A stretch of 25,803 nucleotides of DNA from Paracoccaceae bacterium (GTDB taxonomy: Bacteria > Pseudomonadota > Alphaproteobacteria > Rhodobacterales > Rhodobacteraceae), in assembly GCA_026982515.1 (NCBI GenBank), contig JALSGY010000112.1, forward strand, positions 1-25,803. Direction: 5' to 3'. This document shows, in pieces, positions 8,032 to 15,027 of the stretch (its first letter is position 1; each line of letters opens with the position of its first letter). Both the position numbers and the translations under genes were made by a program. The notes beneath the pieces were generated by a model, which saw only the letters and a program-made list of their open reading frames with translations, had not been told where the DNA came from and did not search any database.

Positions 8032-9009
8032 CTACCCGGCCCCGATCAACGCCCCGGCCGCAAACACCAGCGCGCCACCCAGCACCACCTGGAAGGTGGC
8101 CCGCCAGAACGGTGTTTCCATGAAACGGTTCTGGATCCAGACAATGGCCCACAGCTCGATGAACACGACGATGATGGCGATGATCGTGGCCGTCCAGAAA
8201 TCGGCGATCAGATAGGGCAGCGCATGGCCCAGCCCCCCGATGGTGGTCATCACCCCCGAGGAAAGGCCCCGCTTGACGGGCGACCCCCGGCCCGAAAGCA
8301 CCCCGTCATCGGAAGCGGCTTCGGTGAACCCCATGGAAATCCCCGCCCCGATCGAGGCCGCAAGCCCCACCAGGAAGGTCGTCCAGGTGTCCTGGGTGGC
8401 GAAGGCGGTGGCGAAGATGGGGGCCAGTGTGGATACCGAGCCATCCATCAGCCCCGCCAGGCCCGGCTGCACCCAGGTGAGCACGAACTGACGATGCGCC
8501 TCGCGGTTCTCGCGCGTGCGGGTATCCTCGTCGAGGTGCTTTCGCTCCAGTTCGTCGGCAGCCTCCTTGTGGTCGGCCTCGGCCGCGGCCAGATCGCCCA
8601 GCAGCTTGCGGGTGTCGGCATCGGTGGTGCGCTCGGCGGCCATGCGGTAGAAACGCTCGGCATCGCGCTCCATGGCCTCGGCCTCGTCGCGGATGCGCTC
8701 CAGCCCAAGGTTTTCCACCAGCCACACCGGACGGCGGGCATAGAAGCCGGAGACATGCTCGCGCCGGATCAGCGGGATCACCTCGCCGAAGCGCTTCTTG
8801 TGCAGCTCGATCAGACGGCGGCGGTGCTCGTCCTCTTCCTCGGCCATGCCATCGAAGACCTTGGCCGAAGCCGGGTAATCCTTGCGCAGCATCTCCGCAT
8901 ACTGGCGGTAGATTCGGGCGTCATCCTCCTCGGAGGAGATTGCCAGTGCCAGCACTTCCTGCTCGGAAAGATCGGAAAAGCGCTTGCGTGATGTAACTCC
9001 GGGTATCAT
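8032..9009 (-). CDS. mbfA: Membrane-bound ferritin / iron exporter MbfA (erythrin-VIT1 fusion)
   Basis: This 325-residue protein joins an N-terminal ferritin-like (erythrin/rubrerythrin) four-helix domain to a C-terminal CCC1/VIT1-like membrane domain. MbfA proteins of Rhizobiales export iron and protect against iron and peroxide stress. Likely di-iron ligands are the EED cluster near residue 28, ExxH at 59-62, E114 and ExxH at 144-147. The membrane part from about residue 175 has roughly five hydrophobic segments, with GLAGLMDGSVSTLAPIFATAF and GAGISMGFTEAASDDG. The ATG at 9009 has GGAG upstream. In rhizobia mbfA is under Irr control; I see no clear Irr box here. The gene is divergent from a TetR regulator. 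Confidence 0.92.
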   Translation of the reverse strand: MIPGVTSRKRFSDLSEQEVLALAISSEEDDARIYRQYAEMLRKDYPASAKVFDGMAEEEDEHRRRLIELHKKRFGEVIPLIRREHVSGFYARRPVWLVENLGLERIRDEAEAMERDAERFYRMAAERTTDADTRKLLGDLAAAEADHKEAADELERKHLDEDTRTRENREAHRQFVLTWVQPGLAGLMDGSVSTLAPIFATAFATQDTWTTFLVGLAASIGAGISMGFTEAASDDGVLSGRGSPVKRGLSSGVMTTIGGLGHALPYLIADFWTATIIAIIVVFIELWAIVWIQNRFMETPFWRATFQVVLGGALVFAAGALIGAG

Positions 9010-9093
9010 GGCCTGCTCCGTTGCGACTTCACGGGAAGGTTATTGCAAATAGCGCCGAGATCAACGTGAAACGGAACCTGCGGCAATTCATGT

Positions 9094-9126
9094 AACCGGC
9101 TTGCCGCAACTGAACCGGCTGGTTTA
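9094..9126. promoter_or_regulatory. Repeated half-site / imperfect palindrome between mbfA and the TetR gene
   Basis: AACCGGCT occurs twice in the same orientation, at 9094-9101 and 9113-9120. The second copy lies inside TGAACCGGCTGGTTTA (9111-9126), an imperfect palindrome with 12 of 16 positions symmetric. It is 31 bases before the TetR start in the 147-base divergent gap. TetR regulators usually bind such sites next to their own gene, so this is a candidate autoregulatory operator, and possibly also an mbfA operator. Confidence 0.4.
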
Positions 9127-9156
9127 TCGTAGGCCCCTGCAAGAGCGAGAAAACGG

Positions 9157-9774
9157 ATGGATGGAGTCAGCGAAAAGGTCAGGAAGGGCCGCAAGTTCGA
9201 CCAGGTGCTGGCCGGCGCACGGCAGGTGTTCCTGGATGACGGCTTCGAGCGCGCCAGCGTAGATGCCATCGCACGCGCCGCCGGTGTCTCGAAGGCCACG
9301 CTCTACAGCTACTTCCCCGACAAGCGCCACCTGTTCACCGAAGTTACCCGCGCCGAATGCGAGCGCCAGGCCAGCGAGGCCACCGCCAGCATCGACACCA
9401 CCGCCCCCGCCCCGCAGGTATTGCGTGCCGCGGCCGATCACATGATCCGCTTCTTCACCTCGCGCTTTGCCCTGCGCATCTTCCGCATCTGCCTGGCCGA
9501 ATCAGACCGTTTCCCCGAACTGGGGCGCGATTTCTACAACTCCGGCACCCGGGTGGCGGAAGAAACGCTTGTCGCCTACATCGACGAGGCCGCAAGCCGC
9601 GGCGAGCTGCGCATCGAGGACGCCACGCTTGCCGCGCACCAGTTCATCGAACTGTGCAAGGCAGAACTGTTCCAGAAATACATTTTCGGCATCCAGAGCG
9701 AATTTTCCGAGGCCGAGAAGGCCCGTATCGCCCGCGGAGCGGTCGAGATGTTCATGGCCCGATACGGCGCCTGA
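9157..9774 (+). CDS. TetR/AcrR family transcriptional regulator
   Basis: This 205-residue protein has a typical TetR N-terminal DNA-binding domain: a first helix, then the helix-turn-helix DAIARAAGVSKATLYSYFPD at about residues 36-55, followed by KRHLF. The C-terminal half resembles the AefR-like ligand or dimerisation domain (RFALRIFRICLAESDRFPELGRDF). The ligand is unknown. The start is the ATG at 9157; the GAGCGAGA stretch before it is a modest ribosome site. The gene is divergent from mbfA with 147 bases between starts. Local regulation of mbfA or of itself is the natural guess, but nothing in the protein indicates iron sensing. Confidence 0.93.
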   Translation: MDGVSEKVRKGRKFDQVLAGARQVFLDDGFERASVDAIARAAGVSKATLYSYFPDKRHLFTEVTRAECERQASEATASIDTTAPAPQVLRAAADHMIRFFTSRFALRIFRICLAESDRFPELGRDFYNSGTRVAEETLVAYIDEAASRGELRIEDATLAAHQFIELCKAELFQKYIFGIQSEFSEAEKARIARGAVEMFMARYGA

Positions 9775-9780
9775 AGCGCC

Positions 9781-10497
9781 CTAATCGAGCCGGCGCACCT
9801 CCAGCACGTTGCCCTGCCGACGGGTTTCGAAGCGCTTGAGCTGACACACCAGATCAGACAACTTCCTGAAACCGTAGGTGCGGGTGTCGAAATCGGGGTG
9901 TTCGGCCAGGATCGTCTGGCCAAGCTGGCCGAGCTGGTACCACTCGCCCTCCTGATCCACCTTTTCCATCGCCGCGATGATCAGCGGCGCGGCCTTTTCA
10001 GGCGGCAGCTTGTCGGGCTTCGTCTCCGCCCTGCCGCGCGCCGCCGGCTCGGCCTCTTCCACGATGTTTTCCAGGAATATGAATCGGTTGCAGACATTGC
10101 GCAGGGATTCCGGCGTCTTGCGCTCGCCGATACCGATCACCTCCAGCCCGTTTTCGCGGATGCGTGCCGCCAGGCGGGTGAAATCGCTGTCAGAGGAGAC
10201 CAGCACGAAACCGTCGAAGCGCCCCGAATGCAGGATATCCATGGCATCGATCACCAGCCCGATGTCGGAGGCGTTCTTGCCCTTGGTATTGGAGGTCTCC
10301 TGATAGGCGATCAGTCCCAGGGCGCGCACCTTCTCGGACCACGCCTTGAGCCCGCCCCGTGACCAGTCGCCATAGACGCGCCGCAGCGCCGGTTCGCCGA
10401 AGGAAGTGATCTCCTTGAGGATCGGCTCGGCGTATTTCGCGGGGATGTTGTCGGCGTCGATCAGGACGGCGAATAGGGGAAGAGAGCGCGTTGGCAT
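9781..10497 (-). CDS. NYN domain putative ribonuclease with C-terminal OST-HTH/LOTUS domain
   Basis: This 238-residue protein has an N-terminal NYN (PIN-like, LabA/DUF88) domain. Acidic residues sit where NYN nucleases bind metal: VLIDADN at 11-17, NASDIGLVIDAMD near 75-87, and SSDSDF at 101-106. After a charged linker (about 145-165), residues 166-238 look like an OST-HTH/LOTUS winged helix, a putative RNA-binding module. Together these suggest an RNA-processing or RNA-decay enzyme; the target is unknown. It converges on the TetR gene with 6 bases between stops, leaving no room for a separate terminator. The ATG at 10497 has AGGA a few bases upstream. Confidence 0.9.
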   Translation of the reverse strand: MPTRSLPLFAVLIDADNIPAKYAEPILKEITSFGEPALRRVYGDWSRGGLKAWSEKVRALGLIAYQETSNTKGKNASDIGLVIDAMDILHSGRFDGFVLVSSDSDFTRLAARIRENGLEVIGIGERKTPESLRNVCNRFIFLENIVEEAEPAARGRAETKPDKLPPEKAAPLIIAAMEKVDQEGEWYQLGQLGQTILAEHPDFDTRTYGFRKLSDLVCQLKRFETRRQGNVLEVRRLD

Positions 10498-10826
10498 GGG
10501 AAGTCCTGGCTTTCGAGACGAGGTTGAAGCTCTGACGACCGGGCCCTTGGCAGGCGCCGGATCGTGGCGAGTATTTCCGCCATGGCCGGGAAGATCAATG
10601 GGCAGTTGCCCCCGGCCAGTGCCCCACGCCCGCCGATTTGACCTGCATCATTGCCTTCCGGCCCCTGCATGTTGTTGAATCCATGCCAGGACGCCGCCAT
10701 CTGAAATGATGTATTCCTCGTTCGGTTCCGACGGAAAGGAGGAAAGGCCAGACAAGAAGCCCGGACCGATCGTCACCCCGGCTTCACGCAGGTGATGTGG
10801 AGCCATCCGTTCATGGGAGAGACGCT
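10498..10826. other. 329-base non-coding gap between divergent NYN and SPW genes
   Basis: No supported gene lies here. A 29-codon frame from ATG-ATG at 10706 to a stop at 10795 exists but has no ribosome site or recognisable product. Promoters for both flanking genes should be in this gap. I could not identify convincing -35/-10 pairs. A GGGAGA at 10815-10820 serves the SPW gene. Confidence 0.6.
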
Positions 10827-11192
10827 ATGAAAGTGAAATGGCAAGACTGGTTGAATCTCGTGCTCGGCGCCTGGGTATTCATTTCGCCCTGGGTCATGCA
10901 GCCCCCGGCAGATGCTGCCGGCGAAAGCCTGTCGGCCCTGGCCACCTGGAACCTGTGGATCGTCGGCGGCGCGATCGTCGTGTTTGCCCTGGCCGCTCAG
11001 TTCGCCTTCCGGATGTGGGAGGAATGGGTGAACGTGGTGCTGGGCCTGTGGCTCGTCGCCTCGCCCTGGGTCTTCGGGTTCACCTTCTTCACCTCCCTGA
11101 CCTGGGCCACGATTCTCGCCGGACTTCTCATCGCCTCCGTTGCCGTCAGCACGCTGGTGCCGATGGTGGGCAAGTCGAAGCAGGGCAACTGA
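10827..11192 (+). CDS. SPW repeat membrane protein
   Basis: This 121-residue membrane protein has two copies of the SPW motif: WQDWLNLVLGAWVFISPWV near the N-terminus and WEEWVNVVLGLWLVASPWV in the second half. Each is followed by another hydrophobic segment, giving four predicted membrane helices as a two-fold internal repeat. The SPW family has no established biochemical function as far as I know. The frame is open 10 codons upstream, but the ATG at 10827 has GGGAGA at ideal distance and begins MKVKWQDW. Hairpins follow the gene at 11202 and 11238. Confidence 0.92.
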   Translation: MKVKWQDWLNLVLGAWVFISPWVMQPPADAAGESLSALATWNLWIVGGAIVVFALAAQFAFRMWEEWVNVVLGLWLVASPWVFGFTFFTSLTWATILAGLLIASVAVSTLVPMVGKSKQGN

Positions 11193-11201
11193 CACCCGGG
11201 C

Positions 11202-11226
11202 CCTGCCTGCCACCACGGCAGGCGGG
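11202..11226 (+). terminator. Hairpin after the SPW gene
   Basis: A stem of 10 pairs (one G-T) with a 5-base loop, built around GCCTGCC and GGCAGGC, begins 10 bases after the SPW stop. There is no T-tract, but the position fits a transcript-end hairpin. Confidence 0.45.
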
Positions 11227-11237
11227 CTGCCGCCATC

Positions 11238-11263
11238 TCGCCATGGCACCATTGCCATGGCGA
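11238..11263. repeat. Perfect 11-bp inverted repeat upstream of DUF2794 gene
   Basis: TCGCCATGGCA and TGCCATGGCGA pair perfectly around the 4-base loop CCAT. The stem continues for four or five more pairs (CCAT at 11233-11236 with ATGG at 11264-11267) past one bulged base. It sits 11 bases after the preceding hairpin. No T-tract follows. It could be a second terminator stem, an mRNA stabiliser or a protein site. Confidence 0.6.
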
Positions 11264-11385
11264 ATGGTCTGTGAGGCATCCCCGCTTCACGGAAGCATGT
11301 GGATTTCCCGCACTGGGCGAAGGGGATTGGGGCGCACATGCACGGCAGGCTTGATTTCCGCCCGGCAAGCCGCCAGTCTTTCTGC

Positions 11386-11733
11386 ATGAATGTGCAATCG
11401 CCCACGCCCCTTTGCCAGCCTCCCCCTCCACCAGACAGGATATCGTTTTCCAGAACGGAACTCGGCCAGATCCTTGCACTTTACGGCCGGATGGTCGCCG
11501 CCGGAGAGTGGCGCGATTACGGGATGTCGTTCCTGCGCGATGCTGCGGTATTCTCGGTATTCCGCCGCAGCGCCGAGCACCCGATATACCGGATCGAGAA
11601 GCGCCCCCGCCTGCGCAAGCGCCAGGGCATGTATGCGGTCATCGGCATGGACGGGCGCATCCTCAAGCGCGGGCCCGAACTGCGCCCGGTGCTGCGGGTG
11701 CTGGAACGCAAGCTGATCCGCGCGGTGGACTGA
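11386..11733 (+). CDS. DUF2794 domain-containing protein
   Basis: This 115-residue protein is nearly all one DUF2794 domain, a family restricted largely to Alphaproteobacteria and without known function. After a Pro-rich N-terminus (to about residue 17) come FSRTELGQILALYGRMVAAG, EWRDY, AAVFSVFRR, YRIEKRPRLRKRQGMYAVIG and the C-terminal LRVLERKLIRAV. It is rich in Arg and has no signal peptide or membrane segment, so it is probably cytoplasmic. The frame is open 29 codons further upstream, but homologous sequence starts only near residue 18. I chose the ATG at 11386, which has no strong ribosome site, so the exact start is uncertain. Confidence 0.88.
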   Translation: MNVQSPTPLCQPPPPPDRISFSRTELGQILALYGRMVAAGEWRDYGMSFLRDAAVFSVFRRSAEHPIYRIEKRPRLRKRQGMYAVIGMDGRILKRGPELRPVLRVLERKLIRAVD

Positions 11734-11760
11734 GCCACTCTGACCCCTCATGCGCGAATG

Positions 11761-11810
11761 AGCCCTGCGGGGCAGGGCTGTCAGGCGGCCACGACAGGGC
11801 GGCCGCCTGA
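11761..11810. terminator. Two tandem hairpins between convergent genes
   Basis: AGCCCTG/CAGGGCT (11761-11779) is a perfect 7-bp stem with a 5-base loop. TCAGGCGGCC/GGCCGCCTGA (11781-11810) is a perfect 10-bp stem with a 10-base loop. They fill most of the 85-base gap between the convergent DUF2794 and peroxiredoxin genes. They probably end transcripts from both sides, although neither has a T-tract. Confidence 0.55.
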
Positions 11811-11818
11811 AGGATGCG

Positions 11819-12475
11819 TCATTCGGTGGCCGGCTTGACGAACCGCAGGTAGGGCAGTTTCACATCGACGTCGCCGAACTTCTCGCGCGCCTCCTCGTCG
11901 CTGACGGTAAGCGCCACGATCACGTCCTGGCCCGGGGTCCAGTTCGCGGGCGCGGCCAGCGGTGCGTTGTCGGTCATCTGAACCGCGTCAAGGGCGCGCA
12001 GCACCTCGGCAAAGTTGCGGCCCACCGACATCGGGTAGGTCATGGACAGGCGCAGCTTCTTGTCGGGGCCGATCAGAAAGACCGAGCGCACCGTGGCGGT
12101 ATCTGCCGGGGTGCGGCCATCGGGCAGGTAGGCATCGGCGGGCAGCATGTCGAAGAGCTTGGCAATACGCAGATCCTCATCGGCGATGATCGGGAAGCTG
12201 GCCCTGGTGCCGGCGAAGGCCTCGATGTCGGCCTTCCATTTCCTGTGGTCCTCGGCGCTGTCAACGGAGATGCCGATCACCTTGGTATTGCGCTTGGCCC
12301 ATTCATCGGCCAGTTGCGCCACGGCACCGAATTCGGTGGTGCAGACGGGGGTGAAATCCTTCGGGTGAGAAAACAGGATCGCATAGCTGTCGCCGATCCA
12401 TTCGTGAAAGCGGATCGGACCTTCGCTGGTTTCGGCCTCGAAATCGGGAACGACTTCATTGATTCGCAGGGACAT
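11819..12475 (-). CDS. 1-Cys peroxiredoxin (Prx6-type)
   Basis: This 218-residue thiol peroxidase should reduce hydrogen peroxide and organic peroxides in the cytoplasm. The active site SHPKDFTPVCTTE places the peroxidatic Cys at residue 45, with the Prx6-type His just after Ser36. No other Cys occurs in the protein, which confirms the 1-Cys class. The long C-terminal part (MTYPMSVGRNFAEVLRALDA, then ANWTPGQDVIV) is typical of Prx6. The start is the ATG at 12475, preceded by an ideal AAGGAGG. The upstream region is strikingly AT-rich with a palindrome at 12496-12508, suggesting regulated expression. It lies downstream of rluA, but a terminator-like hairpin separates them. Confidence 0.95.
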   Translation of the reverse strand: MSLRINEVVPDFEAETSEGPIRFHEWIGDSYAILFSHPKDFTPVCTTEFGAVAQLADEWAKRNTKVIGISVDSAEDHRKWKADIEAFAGTRASFPIIADEDLRIAKLFDMLPADAYLPDGRTPADTATVRSVFLIGPDKKLRLSMTYPMSVGRNFAEVLRALDAVQMTDNAPLAAPANWTPGQDVIVALTVSDEEAREKFGDVDVKLPYLRFVKPATE

Positions 12476-12495
12476 CTGACCCTCCTTTTGCAAGT

Positions 12496-12508
12496 TGGAA
12501 TTATTCCA
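12496..12508. promoter_or_regulatory. Palindrome in the AT-rich leader of the peroxiredoxin gene
   Basis: TGGAATTATTCCA is a perfect 13-base palindrome, 21 bases upstream of the peroxiredoxin start. The core ATTCC recurs at about 12520. The surrounding 60 bases are far richer in A and T than the rest of the window. It is a candidate operator, but no known consensus (for example OxyR) is matched with confidence. Confidence 0.45.
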
Positions 12509-12539
12509 GATCAATAAGTATTCCGATATCCAAATATAA

Positions 12540-12581
12540 CCCCCGCATCGTAACAATTCCGCCAGCGTAATGATACGGGGG
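12540..12581 (-). terminator. Probable intrinsic terminator of rluA
   Basis: On the minus strand, CCCCCGTATC and GATGCGGGGG form a 10-bp stem (one G-T pair) with a 22-base loop, starting just after the rluA stop. TTATATTT follows at once, giving a U-rich tail. This separates rluA from the peroxiredoxin gene. Confidence 0.5.
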
Positions 12582-12584
12582 CCG

Positions 12585-13229
12585 TCAGAACGGCACCTTG
12601 CAGGAAAATGTCACCCCCTTGCCGCCATCGGGATGACGCAGCCGCAGGCTTTCGGCGTGCAGCATCAGACGAGGGGCGTTGCGGGCGGGGCCTTCGGCAT
12701 AGAAAGGGTCGCCCAGGATCGGGTGGCCGATTTCCTTCATGTGCACGCGCAGCTGGTGGCTGCGGCCGGTTTTCGGAAACAGGCGCAGACGGGTGGTTTC
12801 GCCCTCATGGCGCAGAACCCGCCATTCGGTCAGCGCCGGGCGGCCGCGCGCGTGATCCACCATCTGGCGCGGGCGGTTGGGCCAGTCGACGATCAGCGGC
12901 AGGTCGATCGTGCCCGTCCTTTGCGCCACCCGCCCCCAGACCCTTGCCACATATGCTTTCTTCACCTGGCGTTTCTCGAACTGCAGCCCGAGGTGGCGCT
13001 GAGCGTGGCGAGTAAGGGCAAAGGCCATCACCCCCGAAGTGTCCCTGTCCAGCCGGTGCACCAGCAGCGCATCGGGGAAGACCGCCTGCACCCGGGCCAG
13101 CAGACAGTCGGACAGATGCGCGCCCTTCCCGGGCACCGAGAGCAGCCCGGCAGGCTTGTCCACCACCAGCAACTCGTGGTCGTGGTGGAGGATCTCCAGC
13201 GGATCGGATGGCGGAGCGTAGCTTTCCAT
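12585..13229 (-). CDS. rluA: RluA-type pseudouridine synthase
   Basis: This 214-residue enzyme isomerises uridine to pseudouridine. Its E. coli namesake modifies 23S rRNA U746 and tRNA U32. The catalytic motif HRLDRDTSG lies at residues 58-66 with Asp61 as nucleophile. The start ESYAPPSDPLEILHHDHEL, then LLSVPGK, DLPLIVDWPNRP, TGRSHQLRVHM and GHPILGDPFY all align with short RluA proteins lacking an S4 domain. Length matches E. coli RluA (219 residues). The start is the ATG at 13229 with a modest AGGGCGG upstream. It stands alone between the methionine sulfoxide reductase gene and a probable terminator. Confidence 0.92.
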   Translation of the reverse strand: MESYAPPSDPLEILHHDHELLVVDKPAGLLSVPGKGAHLSDCLLARVQAVFPDALLVHRLDRDTSGVMAFALTRHAQRHLGLQFEKRQVKKAYVARVWGRVAQRTGTIDLPLIVDWPNRPRQMVDHARGRPALTEWRVLRHEGETTRLRLFPKTGRSHQLRVHMKEIGHPILGDPFYAEGPARNAPRLMLHAESLRLRHPDGGKGVTFSCKVPF

Positions 13230-13310
13230 GGCGCCGCCCTAGCATGGCCGGCGAGGGCCGCCAATGGGTCCCGCCCGGACCGTGACGAGGCGACCCGGGC
13301 GAGAGGAGGC

Positions 13311-13772
13311 CTATCCCTGCCCCCGCGCGAAGGTATCGCGCAGGATTGCAGACAACCCTTCGGCATCTTCCGTATCGAAGGCATCGGGCCGGTCGCTGTC
13401 GATGTCGAGCACGGCAATCAGCGAGCCAGCGGCATCATGCACCGGCAGCACGATTTCCGAGCGCGTCGAGGCAGCGCAGGCGATATGGCCGGGAAAGGCG
13501 TCCACGTCGGGGACGATCTGCACCTCTCCGCTGCGTGCCGCCGCCCCGCAGACCCCGCGCGAAAACGGGATCGTCAGGCAGCCATGCCCGCCCTGATAGG
13601 GCCCGATCTTGAGCAGACCCGGCGCCACCACCCGGTAAAATCCCGTCCAGTCGAAACGCTCGTCGGCGTGGTGAAGCGCACAGGCCACGGTGGCCATCAG
13701 CGCGATCACGTCCTCCTCGCCCTCGGTGAGTGCGGCAATGGCTGCGGCGGTGGCGGGGTAATCCACCCTCAC
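13311..13772 (-). CDS. Free methionine-(R)-sulfoxide reductase (GAF domain, YebR/fRMsr)
   Basis: This 153-residue protein is a stand-alone GAF domain of the fRMsr type, which reduces free methionine-(R)-sulfoxide using Cys chemistry and thioredoxin. The three functional Cys are at residues 65, 75 and 99 (HGCLTIPF, RGVCGAA, GHIACAASTRSEIVLPV). Their spacing of 10 and 24 equals that of E. coli YebR (Cys84, 94, 118). DWTGFYRVV and LKIGPYQG precede them. The start is a GTG at 13772 overlapping the thiolase stop as GTGA; a second GTG at 13766 is also possible. It is probably translated from the thiolase mRNA. Confidence 0.92.
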   Translation of the reverse strand: MRVDYPATAAAIAALTEGEEDVIALMATVACALHHADERFDWTGFYRVVAPGLLKIGPYQGGHGCLTIPFSRGVCGAAARSGEVQIVPDVDAFPGHIACAASTRSEIVLPVHDAAGSLIAVLDIDSDRPDAFDTEDAEGLSAILRDTFARGQG

Positions 13773-14935
13773 GGCCGTTCGATGGCGATCGCCGTGCCCT
13801 CGCCCCCGCCGATGCAGATCGCGGCAACGCCCCGCTTCAGCCCCCGCGCCTCAAGCGCATTGAGCAGCGTCACCATGATCCGCGCACCCGAAGCCCCGAT
13901 CGGATGCCCCAGAGCGCACGCCCCGCCATTGACGTTCATCCTCTCGCGGGGCACGCCCATTTCCTGCATGAAGGCCATGGGCACCACCGCGAAGGCCTCG
14001 TTGACCTCCCACAGGTCCACGTCTTCCACCGCCCAGCCGATGCGCTCCAGCAGCTTGCGGGCCGCGGGCACGGGGGCGGTGGTGAACCAGCCGGGCTCTT
14101 GCGCATGGCTGGCATGGCCAAGGATGCGGGCCCGCGGCGCGAGCCCCGAATCGGCGCCCGCCAGCACCAGCGCCGCGGCCCCGTCGGAAATCGACGAGGC
14201 ATTCGCCGCGGTCACCGTGCCGTCCTTGCGAAAGGCGGGCTTGAGGAGGGGGATCTTCTCGGGGCGGGCCTTGGCGGGCTGCTCGTCAGCGGCAATCACC
14301 ACCTCGCCCTTGCGGCCTTTCACGGTGACGGAGGCGATCTCCGCCTCGAAAGCGCCCCGCTTCTGGGCGTTGAGGGCGTTTTCCAGCGACTGCAGCGCAT
14401 ATTCATCCTGCGCCTCACGGGTGAAACCGTATCTATCGGCGCAGTCTTCGGCGAAGGTGCCCATCAGGCGGCCCTTGTCATAGGCATCCTCCAGCCCGTC
14501 GAGGAACATGTGATCAAGCGCCTGGGCATGGCCGATCCGGGCGCCTGCACGCATCCTGGGCAGGAGGTAAGGGGCGTTGGTCATGCTTTCCATGCCACCG
14601 GCAACCACAATCTGCGCATCGCCCAGGGCAAGCCTGTCGAAGGCCATCATGACCGTCTTCATGCCCGAGCCGCACATCTTGTTGACGGTGGTGGCCGGCA
14701 CCTGCTGGCCCAGCCCGGCGGCAAAGCCTGCCTGGCGCGCCGGGGCCTGGCCCTGACCTGCCGGCAGAACGCAACCCATCAGCAGTTCTTCCACCTGCTC
14801 GGGGGCGGTGCCGGCCTTTTCCAGCGCGGCGCGAATCGCTACCCCGCCCAGGGCTGATGCCGCAACCGAGGCGAAATCGCCCTGAAACCCGCCCATCGGC
14901 GTGCGGGCGGCGCCTGCGATGATGACCTCTTTCAT
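13769..14935 (-). CDS. Acetyl-CoA C-acyltransferase (thiolase)
   Basis: This 388-residue thiolase condenses two acyl-CoA units or cleaves beta-ketoacyl-CoA. The acyl-accepting Cys88 is in NKMCGSGMKTVM, His344 in NGGACALGHPIGASGAR, and Cys374 in AAICIGGGEG, so the catalytic set is complete. Length fits biosynthetic acetoacetyl-CoA thiolases (PhaA/AtoB), but no reductase or other PHA gene is nearby, so the pathway is open. The frame extends 36 codons upstream into the divergent rbaV-like gene. The ATG at 14935 (MKEVIIAGAARTPMG) with GGGAGA upstream is the real start. It overlaps the sulfoxide reductase gene by 4 bases. Confidence 0.95.
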   Translation of the reverse strand: MKEVIIAGAARTPMGGFQGDFASVAASALGGVAIRAALEKAGTAPEQVEELLMGCVLPAGQGQAPARQAGFAAGLGQQVPATTVNKMCGSGMKTVMMAFDRLALGDAQIVVAGGMESMTNAPYLLPRMRAGARIGHAQALDHMFLDGLEDAYDKGRLMGTFAEDCADRYGFTREAQDEYALQSLENALNAQKRGAFEAEIASVTVKGRKGEVVIAADEQPAKARPEKIPLLKPAFRKDGTVTAANASSISDGAAALVLAGADSGLAPRARILGHASHAQEPGWFTTAPVPAARKLLERIGWAVEDVDLWEVNEAFAVVPMAFMQEMGVPRERMNVNGGACALGHPIGASGARIMVTLLNALEARGLKRGVAAICIGGGEGTAIAIERP

Positions 14936-15027
14936 TTCGAATTCTCCCAATCTCTGACCCCGGACGAATACCCAATGGTAACCTTTGCCGTCTAGCCTGC
15001 CCGCAAACGCATAGCGCAGGCTGGGAA

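Noticed and set aside
8020..8040. GCCGGG/CCCGGC stem over the mbfA stop codon
   Set aside because: Six GC pairs with a 9-base loop are expected by chance in this GC-rich DNA, and there is no U-tract. Close spacing to the AEC gene argues for read-through.
9040..9056. TTATTGCAAATA near the mbfA start as an iron-responsive box
   Set aside because: Symmetry fails at two inner positions, and it matches no Irr, Fur or RirA consensus that I can state with confidence.
10706..10795. A 29-codon frame beginning ATG-ATG upstream of the SPW gene
   Set aside because: It has no ribosome site and no recognisable sequence, and it could arise by chance in a 329-base gap.
12570..14483. A 637-codon plus-strand frame over rluA, the sulfoxide reductase and the thiolase
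   Set aside because: It is antisense to three clearly conserved genes and has no recognisable domain.
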